Origin: BAIKAL-G1 sp943370385
GTDB lineage: Bacteria; Cyanobacteriota; Cyanobacteriia; PCC-6307; Cyanobiaceae
NCBI GenBank assembly: GCA_943370385.1
Contig: CALRQT020000005.1
Location: 186,001 to 250,000, forward strand
Length of the DNA: 64,000 bases
Reading direction: 5' to 3'
The notes under the pieces were generated by a model. That model was not told where the DNA came from. It was given only the letters and a program-made list of their open reading frames with translations, and searched no databases. Below are positions 17,859 through 25,879 of the stretch, piece after piece. The translations under genes were made by a program, and so were the position numbers. The stretch's first letter is position 1, and each line of letters opens with the position of its first letter.

Positions 17859-18037
17859 GGCGCTGCCTGTGACTGCAGCCATCCTGGCCAAAACGGCGCC
17901 GGGGGCGCGCCCTAGCGAGCCAGCAGGCCTGGGCAACTGGGGGCCAGACCGACAACAAAGACCCCCATGGGGTGGGGGCAGCAGAATCAAGCCACCGGGC
18001 CGCCAACTAAGGGCTAGCACCGATCTGGAGACTATTG

Positions 18038-18097
18038 ATGCCCAATCAGGTGATGCCGAAGCAGATGATGCCCAAGAAGGTGATGCCCCATCAGGCC
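18038..18097 (+). repeat. 15-bp tandem repeat x4 coding MP[NKH][QK]x
   Basis: Four imperfect 15-bp units at the start of the VOC gene encode the pentapeptides MPNQV, MPKQM, MPKKV and MPHQA. Each begins with ATG, so the gene has several possible in-frame starts. Copy number could vary by slippage without changing frame. Confidence 0.85.
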
Positions 18098-18460
18098 AGC
18101 CTGGTGCTGGCGGCCGATGACAGCCCCAGTCTTGCCGCCTTTTACGGGACCCTGCTGGGCTGCCCGCCCGAAGCAGGATTCAGTTCCAGTCACTGGCGGC
18201 TGCCCTGGCCTGGGGGTGGACTGCTGGAGATCTATGAGCCCTCCGAGAGCCGGCCCCTGCCCCGCCAGGTTGGCCGGCTCTCCCTTTGCCTGCAACGGGA
18301 TTGCCCTGACGACCAGGCCCAAGAACTGCTCGAGGACTGGATCGACGCACTCCTAGCGGCCGGGGCGCATTTAGAGCAAGCCCCCAGAAAGGAACCCTTC
18401 GGCGCCGAAGCTTGGCTGCTGGATCCTGAAGGCAACCGGCTTCTTTTGTTGGTGCGATGA
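18038..18460 (+). CDS. VOC-superfamily (glyoxalase/bleomycin-resistance fold) protein
   Basis: 140 residues. After a repeat-encoded N-terminal extension it shows one VOC unit: ASLVLAADDSPSLAAFYGTL, LLEIYEPSESRPLPRQVGRL, and PFGAEAWLLDPEGNRLLLLV. The Glu-containing strands and DPEGN motif are typical of VOC folds, which bind divalent metals or small ligands as dimers. Function is unassigned. The ATG at 18038 follows a TTG at 18035. It has a clear paralogue at 39693-40103 sharing the identical C-terminal motif. Confidence 0.8.
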   Translation: MPNQVMPKQMMPKKVMPHQASLVLAADDSPSLAAFYGTLLGCPPEAGFSSSHWRLPWPGGGLLEIYEPSESRPLPRQVGRLSLCLQRDCPDDQAQELLEDWIDALLAAGAHLEQAPRKEPFGAEAWLLDPEGNRLLLLVR

Positions 18461-18637
18461 CCTTTTAATGGTCAGGAGCGAAGTTCAGCGGTAGGGCGTT
18501 GGTGGGAAGACCTGCCCATGGGCATTACACCCTTGCCATCGTCTGACAAGAGGTTTGTTCCACTTGAGAATCAGGCCCCTAAGCGAAGTCAACAGGGTCG
18601 TGAAGCCGTTGATAGAGAGGCTCTAACGCTCTATTTC

Positions 18638-18793
18638 TTAGTCGCCCAAGTAGCACAGCTCCAGCAGCAAGCGTTGCCCCAGGCGCGCATCAATGGCGCA
18701 AAATTGACGCAGGGCCCGCTGCCGCTGTTCGGAGGGAAGGTGCCTGAGGTCGTTGACAGCCAAAGCCAGACAATGGTGATCCAGTTCGGACAT
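18638..18793 (-). CDS. Hypothetical 51-residue protein
   Basis: ATG at 18793, TAA at 18640-18638. The protein reads MSELDHHCLALAVNDLRHLP, then SEQRQRALRQFCAIDARLGQ and RLLLELCYLGD. Composition is protein-like and amphipathic, consistent with two or three helices, with Cys at 8, 32 and 47. It is downstream of the rod-linker gene on the same strand, beyond a hairpin. I do not recognise the family; proximity suggests but does not prove a light-harvesting link. It is below usual ORF length limits. Confidence 0.55.
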   Translation of the reverse strand: MSELDHHCLALAVNDLRHLPSEQRQRALRQFCAIDARLGQRLLLELCYLGD

Positions 18794-18913
18794 CGGTACC
18801 GCAAATCAGCAGCTCGATCAAACCGGCTCCGGTCCAAAAGCGCCAGGGTGCGGAGGCCAGATCTCCAGCTAGCCCCCTGGCCATTGCCGGTTGGGCGCAG
18901 GGATCGGGATCAA

Positions 18914-18938
18914 GGGGCCTGGGCTAAGCCCAGACCCC
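18914..18938 (-). terminator. Terminator-like hairpin after the rod-linker gene
   Basis: On the minus strand GGGGTCTGGG pairs with CCCAGGCCCC (one G-U pair) around the loop CTTAG. It begins about 30 nt past the linker stop codon, and TTGATC follows. It is well placed to end or stabilise the linker transcript. Confidence 0.6.
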
Positions 18939-18967
18939 TAGCCAGCACCGATCCCATCCCCGGAGCT

Positions 18968-19927
18968 TCAGCTCACCTGAATGGAGGTCACCTGGCCCAG
19001 GCGATGGGCCCGCTGCAGGGCTTCGTTCATGCGCCGGAAGGGCACCCGCAGCACCACTTCACCACTGCGCACCACGGCCTGCTGAACCACGCCACTGATC
19101 CGGATTGTCACCAGGCGATCGGAGCTGGGCGCCCCAGCGGTAACCCGCAGGGCCTCCTGGCGATGGCCCTGGCCAGGGGTATGGCGTTCGCCAACGTCGA
19201 CCTGGTCGCCATAGAGGCCGGAGCCTTCGGCCAGCACGGCCTGAAAGGGACCCTCAGTGCTGAGGAAGCGGTAGTGGCTGATGGCAGGTGCAGAGCTGAC
19301 CCGCACCGCCGGAGCCGCCCCAGGAACGGGAACGGCCCGGTTCTGATGCAGGGCCCGATTCAGGGCCGCCTGGTTGCCCGTGGCCGAACCCTTCACCGAC
19401 GCCGCACTGCCCCGGGCCAGCTGCATCAGCCAGGAGAACTGGCGGCCCTCATGGCCGATGGAATAGTCCCAACCGTGGATGTAGGGCACCACGTTTTGGC
19501 CGAAGCGGTGCAGATATTCGGAGCTATCGATATAGGAATCGATTTCGGCATCCACCCCCTGCTCCTGCAGGATCGTGAAGTGGTGGAGCATCTCCTCGCG
19601 GTTGTGGGGAGCGCGGCCCAGCAGGTGCTTGTGGTTTAGCTCGATGAAGCGGTAGGCATTGCAGGTTTCAAAGAACTTGGCGCGATACAAGCCGCTCTTG
19701 GCGATTGTCCGCACCAGCTCCCTCACGTTCAAGTAGCCATTGCGGAACAGGGATTCGGCAGCCGTGAGCCGCTCGCTGGCCATCAGGTGCTGCTGGCCAA
19801 GCACTTGCTGGTAGACAGAGCGAATAATCGCGTCCTTATCCTCGGAGGCGGCGATTGACCAGTTTTCCTTATCCCGATCGTTGGCAAAGCGTTCAATGCC
19901 AAGTTGGGGCGCTCGAACCAGGCTCAT
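18968..19927 (-). CDS. Phycobilisome rod linker polypeptide with CpcD domain (CpcC-type)
   Basis: 319 residues from the ATG at 19927 (MSLVRAPQLGIERFA); the upstream open frame is antisense noise. The N-terminal ~150 residues are a PBS linker domain with the hallmark SVYQQVLGQQHLMASERLTA, ESLFRNGYLNVRELVRTIA, SGLYRAKFFE and NAYRFIELNHKHLLGRAP. After a linker, the C-terminal ~50 residues (LVTIRISGVVQQAVVRSGEV to SIQVS) match the CpcD capping domain. Such linkers thread phycocyanin or phycoerythrin hexamers into rods of the antenna on the thylakoid surface. Which pigment it serves cannot be told. No phycobiliprotein genes are in the window, so this is a detached rod-linker gene. Confidence 0.92.
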   Translation of the reverse strand: MSLVRAPQLGIERFANDRDKENWSIAASEDKDAIIRSVYQQVLGQQHLMASERLTAAESLFRNGYLNVRELVRTIAKSGLYRAKFFETCNAYRFIELNHKHLLGRAPHNREEMLHHFTILQEQGVDAEIDSYIDSSEYLHRFGQNVVPYIHGWDYSIGHEGRQFSWLMQLARGSAASVKGSATGNQAALNRALHQNRAVPVPGAAPAVRVSSAPAISHYRFLSTEGPFQAVLAEGSGLYGDQVDVGERHTPGQGHRQEALRVTAGAPSSDRLVTIRISGVVQQAVVRSGEVVLRVPFRRMNEALQRAHRLGQVTSIQVS

Positions 19928-20144
19928 GGGACCAGGGGCAAGGGAGGAATTAGGCGGCTGCGTGCACCCGAAAGGGGTTGCATAGGGCCAGCGTGCTATC
20001 GCCAGAGCCGCAACATCGGGGGTTTGGTAGTCGCCTGGTTCGGGACAGTACGCCGCTTTTTCAGGCTTGAGTGGCTCCGCATAAGAACGTTGCAATGCCC
20101 CTGCTCTGGCCAGGGGACCGGTGCCAAGCCCAGTCAGCACAGGC

Positions 20145-20423
20145 TCAAAGCGCCTGCAGACGCGCCACCTTGGCCTCCAAATAGCGAAGGAAAGGATCCG
20201 CACTGAGGCGTTCGCCGCAAACCTGCTGCACCAACTCTTCGCCATTGACGCGGCGGCCCAGGGGCCAGACCCGTTCCGCCAGCCAGGCGCGCAGGCTGGC
20301 CTCATCGGCCTCGGCCACCCGCTGCCCAATCGACCCGAATTGGCGCTCCATCGTTTCAGCCAGCTGGGCACTGATCAGGTGGCCCAGGGCATAGGAGGGG
20401 AAATAGCCAAACAGGCCCTCAAG
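20145..20423 (-). pseudogene. 3' remnant of an M32 carboxypeptidase gene
   Basis: The translation EGLFGYFPSYALGHLISAQL continues through WLAERVWPLGRRVNGEELVQ to LRYLEAKVARLQAL. It aligns with the last ~90 residues of the intact M32 carboxypeptidase that begins 104 bp further on. Identity is clearly partial (e.g. WPLGRRVNGEELVQQV versus WPLGRSVNAEELVKKV), so it is a divergent homologue's tail and not a fresh duplication. Just before EGLFGY the frame meets a stop, and there is no start codon, so it is a non-functional stub. Confidence 0.85.
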
Positions 20424-20526
20424 TTAGTTCCAGCCGGCCTACAAGTGGCCTGACCCGTTGCCCCGTCCGGGTTCTGAGGTCTGAGACGGCGAAGACAGGA
20501 CCGGACGAGCAGCCTTGGTTCAGCTC

Positions 20527-22041
20527 CTACTGGAGCTCGGCCACCTTCGCCCTGAGGTAGGTCAAAAAGGGCTGGGCGCTGAGGGGGTGGCCCGAGACTT
20601 TCTTGACCAGTTCTTCGGCGTTGACCGACCGACCGAGTGGCCAGACGGTCTGGCCGAGCCAGGTTTGGAACCGGTTCTCATCTCCGCAGGTGATCAGGGC
20701 CTGGATCGACCCATTTTCCTTCTCAAAAGCCTCCGAAATCTGGGCGCTAATAAGGTGTCCAAGGGCATAAGAGGGGAAATAACCCATGAGTCCTTCTGCC
20801 CAATGGATATCTTGAAGGCACCCCTCGGAGTCAGTCTGGGGCTGGATTCCCAGCAGGTCCTGCATCCGTTGGTTCCACTGCTTCGGTAACTCGTCTACCG
20901 GCATCTCCTGTTCGAGCAGGGCCAGCTCCAGCTCGTAGCGCAGCACGATGTGCAGGCAGTAGCTGAGTTCATCGGCCTCAACGCGGATCAGACCGGGCTT
21001 GAGCGGGTTGAGGGCGCGCCAAAAGCCGAAGGCGCCATTCCATGGATCGCTGCCGAGTCCGGCACAGAAGCGCGAATGCCAGCGCTCAGAGAAGGCGCGG
21101 CTACGGGCCACGCGGCACTCCCAGAACAGACTCTGGCTTTCGTGGACCCCCATTGACGTCGCTTCTCCGAGGGGCCAGGGGAAGTAGTGGTCGCCATGGC
21201 GGGGCAGTCCCTGCTCGTAGAGCGAGTGGCCCCATTCATGGGCCGTGGCGAGAAACGCCGAGAGGGGCTGGCCCGGCACCACCCGAGTGGTGATGCGGAA
21301 GTCCTGGGGACCAACAGTGCAGGAAAAGGGGTGCGCTGAGCGGGAGCGCTGGCATCGCGAGGGGTCGTAGCCCCAGCTGTCGAGGAGTTCTCTGCAGAGT
21401 TGCTCCTGCAGGGTTTCGGGCAGATCGATAATTGCGGGTTGGGGGGTGCTGGTGGCCCTCACCTGCTCCAACAGGGCCGGCAGCTCATCCTTCAGAGGCG
21501 CAAACAGCTCGGCCAACCTTGTTTTGCTGATGTCGGGTTCAAAGGGTTGGGCAAGGATTTCCCATGGACTGCGCGGCACCGGTTCGGCAGCGGCCAGCTG
21601 GGTGGCCTGCTGGCGACGCAGGGCGATCAGCTCCTGGAGGGCCGGGGCAAAGGTCGAAAAATCATTCCGCTTGCGGGCGTCCTGCCACACCGCATTGCCG
21701 CGCGACTGAGCCTTGGCCAGCGCACTGACAAGGGCCGGATCGAGGCAGCGCTGACGTTCAAGCTCTAGGCGCAGCAGTTGCAGATTGCGGCGGCGTTCGG
21801 GTGAGACCTCTGTATCGAGCTCGCTCTCCGCTGCCGCCACCAGCTCGGCGTATTCCGCACTGCTCTGCCGTTCGTGGAGCTGGCCGGCCAGAAGCGCCAG
21901 CTGCTCGCCGCGCCAGGCCGAACCAGCAGTCGGCATCACAGTGTTCTGGTCGTAGTAGAGGGCGCTGCTGATTGAGCCCAGCAGGCGTGTCTGATGCAGG
22001 TGCTGGTGAAGCTGGGAGAAAGCAGAGCCTGCGGATGGCAT
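20527..22041 (-). CDS. M32 family metallocarboxypeptidase (carboxypeptidase Taq)
   Basis: 504 residues, the usual length for M32. The zinc site HEWGHSLYEQG carries the HExxH motif at ~267-271, and HESQSLFWE supplies the downstream Glu region. Other family segments are present: YDQNTVMPTAGSAWRGEQLA, RITTRVVPGQPLSAFLATAH, LSYCLHIVLRYELE and GLMGYFPSYALGHLISAQI. It trims C-terminal residues from peptides in the cytosol with a broad preference and would help recycle amino acids. ATG at 22041. A truncated divergent relative lies just downstream (20145-20423). Confidence 0.93.
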   Translation of the reverse strand: MPSAGSAFSQLHQHLHQTRLLGSISSALYYDQNTVMPTAGSAWRGEQLALLAGQLHERQSSAEYAELVAAAESELDTEVSPERRRNLQLLRLELERQRCLDPALVSALAKAQSRGNAVWQDARKRNDFSTFAPALQELIALRRQQATQLAAAEPVPRSPWEILAQPFEPDISKTRLAELFAPLKDELPALLEQVRATSTPQPAIIDLPETLQEQLCRELLDSWGYDPSRCQRSRSAHPFSCTVGPQDFRITTRVVPGQPLSAFLATAHEWGHSLYEQGLPRHGDHYFPWPLGEATSMGVHESQSLFWECRVARSRAFSERWHSRFCAGLGSDPWNGAFGFWRALNPLKPGLIRVEADELSYCLHIVLRYELELALLEQEMPVDELPKQWNQRMQDLLGIQPQTDSEGCLQDIHWAEGLMGYFPSYALGHLISAQISEAFEKENGSIQALITCGDENRFQTWLGQTVWPLGRSVNAEELVKKVSGHPLSAQPFLTYLRAKVAELQ

Positions 22042-22594
22042 GGGCAGACGGAACCAATGGGCTCAGCATGGCGTCGCAGGCAGCCCAAGCGCTGCGGCTG
22101 TCGAGGCCAGAACCGTCAGTCCTTCAGGTGACCGTGACAAGCCCGAATACTGCGCTTGGCGCACCGCAGGGCTCCGGTCGGCGACGGCCGTCCTTCAGCG
22201 TGCCACGGCTACGCCGTGGCGTGCATCGGCCAGCCGCCGCCGCCCTCCGCTCCGGGGCCGGTGTGGGGGTGGGCAGGCATGGCGGCCCTCCCGCGGCTGC
22301 GGTGTGCCGGGCCCTCACCCGCTTCGATGGGGCTGGGGTGAAGCCCCAGGTTTCCTCGCGCGGCTGCGCGGCCAGCTGGGCATTCAGCGTTAAATCTGGC
22401 GGGCCTGCTTATCAGCTTCCTGGTCCATCAGCGCATGCCTTTGCTTTGCGTAGATCCATTGGCCTGCAGCTGCTCTACCCGCTGCTTAGTGCGTTTGTAC
22501 TGGTAGAATAAGGGCTGCGCCAAAGGCCACGAGCCCTTCGCCTGCGGCAACGAAATCCTCGGACAACTTGCCCCGTTCGTTTGCTCTGTAGCCC
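22042..22594. other. Gene-poor spacer at the core/accessory boundary
   Basis: I find no supported gene in these 553 bp. Possible frames are short and low in protein character. A perfect 8-bp hairpin (GCCACGGC-TAC-GCCGTGGC) lies at 22202-22220. This spacer separates conserved cyanobacterial genes from the phage-like block that follows. No tRNA or attachment repeat was recognised. Confidence 0.5.
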
Positions 22595-23119
22595 ATGAGC
22601 TTGTCCTCTGCTGCAGTGGCCCAGGCCGCTGCATTTCCTTCCCTTGGCCTCCTGCCGCCGCCGGCGTTGGTCCATCGCTCGGTCGTAATCGTCGCCGCTG
22701 GTGGCCGTGATCTCGTCTGGCCCCAGGAACGCATCGCTTCCGCCCTGCTCCAGCGCAGCGGTGGCCGGCCTGTCCATCTGCTGCTCCATGGCGGGGCCCG
22801 TGGCGCAGATCGCGCCATCGGCCGTGCCGCCCAGCAGCTCGGCTGGCGGGTTCAGTTCCTCGCCGCTGATTGGCGCCGTCATGGCCGTGCTGCCGGTCCA
22901 ATCCGCAATCGCCTCCTGCTGGAGCAGGCCCTGGTGGAGGCCCAGGCCCACACATCCCCAGCGTTCAGCGCCTCGGTGCTGGTGATCGCCTTTCCCGGTG
23001 GGGCAGGCACGGCCTCGCTGGTGCAGCAGGCCCGCCGCTGCTCCTCCCGTTCGCCAGTGCCGGTGGTGGTGATGGAAGTGCCGCCGCCACCGTTCTCGCC
23101 GGAGCCCCTCGCCGCCTGA
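22595..23119 (+). CDS. DUF2493 / YspA-type SLOG-domain protein
   Basis: 174 residues. A basic N-terminus is followed by the SLOG-type Rossmann pattern: VIVAAGGRDL, LLHGGARGADRAIGRAAQQL, GWRVQFLAADWRRHGRAAGP, IRNRLLLEQ and LVIAFPGGAGTASLVQQARR. The GGRD, GARGAD, RAAGPIRN and PGGxGT motifs define the DUF2493 family, whose members are thought to sense or process nucleotide-derived ligands and are common in phages and mobile elements. ATG 22595 is the first in frame; a later start near VVIVAAGGRD cannot be excluded. First of a co-directional phage-like set. Confidence 0.85.
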   Translation: MSLSSAAVAQAAAFPSLGLLPPPALVHRSVVIVAAGGRDLVWPQERIASALLQRSGGRPVHLLLHGGARGADRAIGRAAQQLGWRVQFLAADWRRHGRAAGPIRNRLLLEQALVEAQAHTSPAFSASVLVIAFPGGAGTASLVQQARRCSSRSPVPVVVMEVPPPPFSPEPLAA

Positions 23120-23169
23120 GCGGCATCCGCCTCCCGTTCTTCTTTTCCCTCATCCCCATTCACCGCCCC

Positions 23170-23790
23170 ATGGCCGTTCTCACTGCACCCGCCTCTCCTC
23201 TCGCCCCGGCTCTTCCTCAGGCCACCGGCCCGTCATGCAACCTGCAGCGTTCCGGCTCGCTCTGGCAGCTGGGCATCGAGGCCCAGGAACTCACCACCGC
23301 CATCGGCCAGCTCGCCGAGCAGCTGGAAGCCGATGACGACGATTCCCGCGCACAGGCACTCGCCGAGCTGGAGGCTGCCCTGCTTGCAGAGGAAGGCAAC
23401 AAGGCCGCCCTCGCCGCCAAGGCCGATGCCACCTGCTGGGTGATCGAGCACCTGCGTGGTCAGGCCGCCTACCGCCAGCAGCAGGCCAAGCGTCTCACTG
23501 AGCTCTCTCGATCCGATGCCTCCCGGGCCGACGCCCTCGAGGACTCCCTGGTCCTGGTCCTCACCCGGCTGCAGCCCACCGCCACCCGGTTCTCCTTTCC
23601 GAATCACGAGCTCAGTTCCCGCAAGTCCCAGGCCGTCGAGATCGACGACGAGGACGCCCTCGATTCCCAGTGGCTGAGCTTCTCCACCACCAGCAAGCCA
23701 GACAAGGCCGCCATCAAGGACGCCCTCAAAGCCGGCCAGCTCATCCCCGGCGCCCAGCTCCTCTCCCGCCGCTCCTGGCGCATCTGTTGA
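23170..23790 (+). CDS. Siphovirus Gp157-like protein
   Basis: 206 residues from the ATG at 23170. It is helical with a coiled-coil-prone first half (QELTTAIGQLAEQLEADDDD, ADATCWVIEHLRGQAAYRQQ) and a basic/Ser C-terminal part ending in LIPGAQLLSRRSWRIC. The layout and the LRGQAAYRQQQAKRL stretch match Gp157 family proteins of phages and prophages, typically next to single-strand annealing or recombinase genes, as here. The molecular role is not established. It starts 50 bp after the DUF2493 gene. Confidence 0.75.
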   Translation: MAVLTAPASPLAPALPQATGPSCNLQRSGSLWQLGIEAQELTTAIGQLAEQLEADDDDSRAQALAELEAALLAEEGNKAALAAKADATCWVIEHLRGQAAYRQQQAKRLTELSRSDASRADALEDSLVLVLTRLQPTATRFSFPNHELSSRKSQAVEIDDEDALDSQWLSFSTTSKPDKAAIKDALKAGQLIPGAQLLSRRSWRIC

Positions 23791-23875
23791 GCGGGGCACA
23801 GGCCCCATGCAACTGGGGTCCTGGCTGAGCAGCTGGGGCCCCCTCCCCTCCTCACACCCTTTCGCTTCCATCGCC

Positions 23876-24889
23876 ATGACCGTCGCCGCTCCTTCCGCCA
23901 ACGGGACCCGCACCACCAGCCGCCCCGCTCCTCCTCGACCGAGCCAGAGGCCGCCCTCGGCCCTGGAGCTGATCCGCTCAACTGACCGCGCCGTTGAGGC
24001 TCCAGCACCAACTTCGGCACCGGAAGCCCCCCAGGCTCCGCTTTCCGGCTTCTCGCCCGAGCAGCTCGCGGCGCTCTCCGCCCCCCTCGATCGGGCCAAC
24101 GTCCGTCAGCGCGAGCAGGGCCGATCGAAGGTCCACTACCTCGAAGGCTGGCAGGTGATCGCGGAGGCCAACCGCATCTTTGGTTTCGATGGCTGGCAGC
24201 GGCAGACCATCGCGGTCTGCTGCGTCGCCCAGGCCGAGCGGTTGATCGGTAGAGAGCAGAAGCCGGGCTGGGGTGTCACCTACACCGCCCGCGTGCGCGT
24301 CACCGTCACCGCCGGTGGGCTTCACCCTCTGGTCCGTGAGGGCAGCGGGGCCGGCCACGGCATCGACGTTGACCTGGGCCAGGCCCATGAATCCGCTCTC
24401 AAGGAAGCCGAGACCGACGCCATGAAGCGGGCCCTGATGACCTTCGGGAACCCGTTTGGGCTCGCTCTCTATGACAAGCGCCAGCGGGAGGTCAGCAGTG
24501 CTGCGGGCCAGGGTGATGGGCCTCAGCGGCCTGGTGGGCAGCGGTCTTCTCTGCGTCGGCCGGAGGCTGGTTCTCCCGCCACCACTGCTTCCCCGGCTCA
24601 GGGTCGCTCCCAGGCCACGGCCTCGACGTCTACGCCTTCAGCTCCGGCCGACCTCGGCCAGGTGGCCCTCGATGCCGAGACGATCCAGCACCTCCACGGC
24701 ACCCTGCGGGCCCTGCCCCGCCCCCTGCTGGAGGGCCTCACCCGCGCCTTCCGCAAGCGCTTCCAGGTGCCCGACGAGGCGGTGACCATCGCCGATCGGA
24801 TCAACCAGAAGTGCCACCACGACTGGATTGAGGCTTTTCTGGTGCAACACCAGCTTCAGCCCGGCCGAGCTGCCCAGCCCCTCTCCTGA
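23876..24889 (+). CDS. Rad52/Rad22-type single-strand annealing protein
   Basis: 337 residues from the ATG at 23876. A Pro/Ala-rich N-terminus leads to the annealing core (~70-210): LDRANVRQREQGRSKVHYLE, GWQVIAEANRIFGFDGWQ, VTYTARVRVTV, GAGHGIDVDLGQAHESALKE, AETDAMKRALMTFGNPFG. These match the Rad52/Rad22 fold, which anneals complementary ssDNA. A low-complexity linker then gives way to a C-terminal helical segment (~270-325). With Gp157 and DUF2493 it forms a phage-style recombination cassette, without phage structural genes nearby. Confidence 0.85.
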   Translation: MTVAAPSANGTRTTSRPAPPRPSQRPPSALELIRSTDRAVEAPAPTSAPEAPQAPLSGFSPEQLAALSAPLDRANVRQREQGRSKVHYLEGWQVIAEANRIFGFDGWQRQTIAVCCVAQAERLIGREQKPGWGVTYTARVRVTVTAGGLHPLVREGSGAGHGIDVDLGQAHESALKEAETDAMKRALMTFGNPFGLALYDKRQREVSSAAGQGDGPQRPGGQRSSLRRPEAGSPATTASPAQGRSQATASTSTPSAPADLGQVALDAETIQHLHGTLRALPRPLLEGLTRAFRKRFQVPDEAVTIADRINQKCHHDWIEAFLVQHQLQPGRAAQPLS

Positions 24890-24926
24890 AGGGGGGAAGT
24901 TGGCGGCTTCTGCCTACGCTTGGCTC

Positions 24927-25127
24927 ATGGCCTTTCCCCGCATCAGCCACGATCCCGCCGTGATGGGGGGCACGCCCTGCATCCGCGGGCTGCGCATCAC
25001 GGTGGGCACGGTCGTGGGGTTGATCGCCAGCGGCAGCAGCCGCGAGCGGATCCTGCAGGCCTACCCGCAACTGGAAGCGGCTGACATCGATGAGGCCTTG
25101 GCCTCTCCACACCACCGGCCTGATTGA
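24927..25127 (+). CDS. DUF433 protein, antitoxin-like
   Basis: 66 residues from ATG 24927: MAFPRISHDPAVMGGTPCIR, then GLRITVGTVVGLIASGSSRE and RILQAYPQLEAADIDEAL. This is the DUF433 winged-HTH pattern (GxPcIrGtRipV, then YP.L...DI..AL). DUF433 genes usually sit upstream of a DUF5615 PIN-like toxin, but here no such gene follows. The convergent gene is a classical PIN with its own Phd-type antitoxin, so this looks like an orphan antitoxin. Confidence 0.85.
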   Translation: MAFPRISHDPAVMGGTPCIRGLRITVGTVVGLIASGSSRERILQAYPQLEAADIDEALASPHHRPD

Positions 25128-25131
25128 AGGC

Positions 25132-25551
25132 TCAGTTCCCGAGGTAACGCTCCACCGTTGCGGTGGTCCAGGTGGCCACGCCGGTGCCAAAGAAATCCTG
25201 GTCCTCAGTCCAGATCGCGCACTCCAGCTGTAAAGCCAAGGCCAGAGCAGGCCAGTCGGCTGGGTCCCGGATGCGCTTGAGCGCCTCGTCCTTGGCGCCT
25301 TCAATCAAGGGGGTGTCGACCACCTGCACCACCCCCATCAGGCTGAGGAAGGCCTCCTGGCAGATCTGTGGATCGAGGCCTCGACGTGTCGCCAGCTCGC
25401 CGATGTATCCAGCAGCTTCTGCCGCATTGGCCTCTGCGACATAGAAGTCAACCTCATGGGCGAAGTCGGCGATCAAGGCGCGCACCCTGACACCCAGACA
25501 GGCACGAATGAGGATGTTGGCGTCCAGCACCAACCGTTTGCGTTCTGCCAT
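25132..25551 (-). CDS. PIN-domain ribonuclease toxin
   Basis: 139 residues. The PIN core acidic residues are visible: D10 in RLVLDANILIRACLG, a mid Glu region in AEANAAEAAGYIGEL, and the C-terminal DPADWPALALALQLECAIWT then TEDQDFFG. PIN toxins are Mg2+-dependent RNases, often acting on tRNA or mRNA. The ATG shares one base with the stop of the upstream antitoxin gene (TGATG), so the pair is translationally coupled. Confidence 0.85.
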   Translation of the reverse strand: MAERKRLVLDANILIRACLGVRVRALIADFAHEVDFYVAEANAAEAAGYIGELATRRGLDPQICQEAFLSLMGVVQVVDTPLIEGAKDEALKRIRDPADWPALALALQLECAIWTEDQDFFGTGVATWTTATVERYLGN

Positions 25552-25847
25552 CAGGCGCGGGCCTGTTGCTGCTGGGCTCGCCTCCAGTTCTTGAAGTCAG
25601 CCGCCAGCTCCTCTTCTGTCAGTCCCAGCCGCTGCAGCTCGGCTTGCATCAGTCGGCCCGCTTCCAGCAGCCGCTCGTGATCACTGAGATCCGACTCCTG
25701 GGGCAGGGGCACATAGAGCCCAACAGTTCGCCCATGTCGCGTGACCTCGATCGGGGTGGCCGTTTCTAGGTGGGAGGCCAGGCGCGCCCGAAGCTCACGG
25801 ATACCAACACGGACAGCCACAACGGACCCGGAAAGTTGTGTACACAT
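25551..25847 (-). CDS. Phd/YefM-type antitoxin
   Basis: 98 residues from ATG 25847; GTG 25817 is a plausible shorter start. RVGIRELRARLASHLETATP then IEVTRHGRTVGLYVPLP is the Phd fold: an N-terminal DNA-binding and dimerisation domain (RELRarLs..L, V..hGrpVa.lvP). A charged C-terminal helix (LEAGRLMQAELQRLGLTEEE) would wrap the toxin. Expected to neutralise the PIN toxin and repress the operon. Confidence 0.85.
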   Translation of the reverse strand: MCTQLSGSVVAVRVGIRELRARLASHLETATPIEVTRHGRTVGLYVPLPQESDLSDHERLLEAGRLMQAELQRLGLTEEELAADFKNWRRAQQQQARA

Positions 25848-25879
25848 CGTAGACGGGACGAGCGGGCCACTGCTAGTAC

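Noticed and set aside
18518..19639. Plus-strand open frame opposite the rod linker
   Set aside because: The opposite strand carries the unmistakable PBS linker and CpcD domains; this frame has only biased composition.
22486..22596. Minus-strand 36-codon frame starting MGYRANERGKLSEDF
   Set aside because: Mildly protein-like, but it overlaps the start of the DUF2493 gene, continues open upstream as shadow sequence, and has no clear ribosome site or known family.
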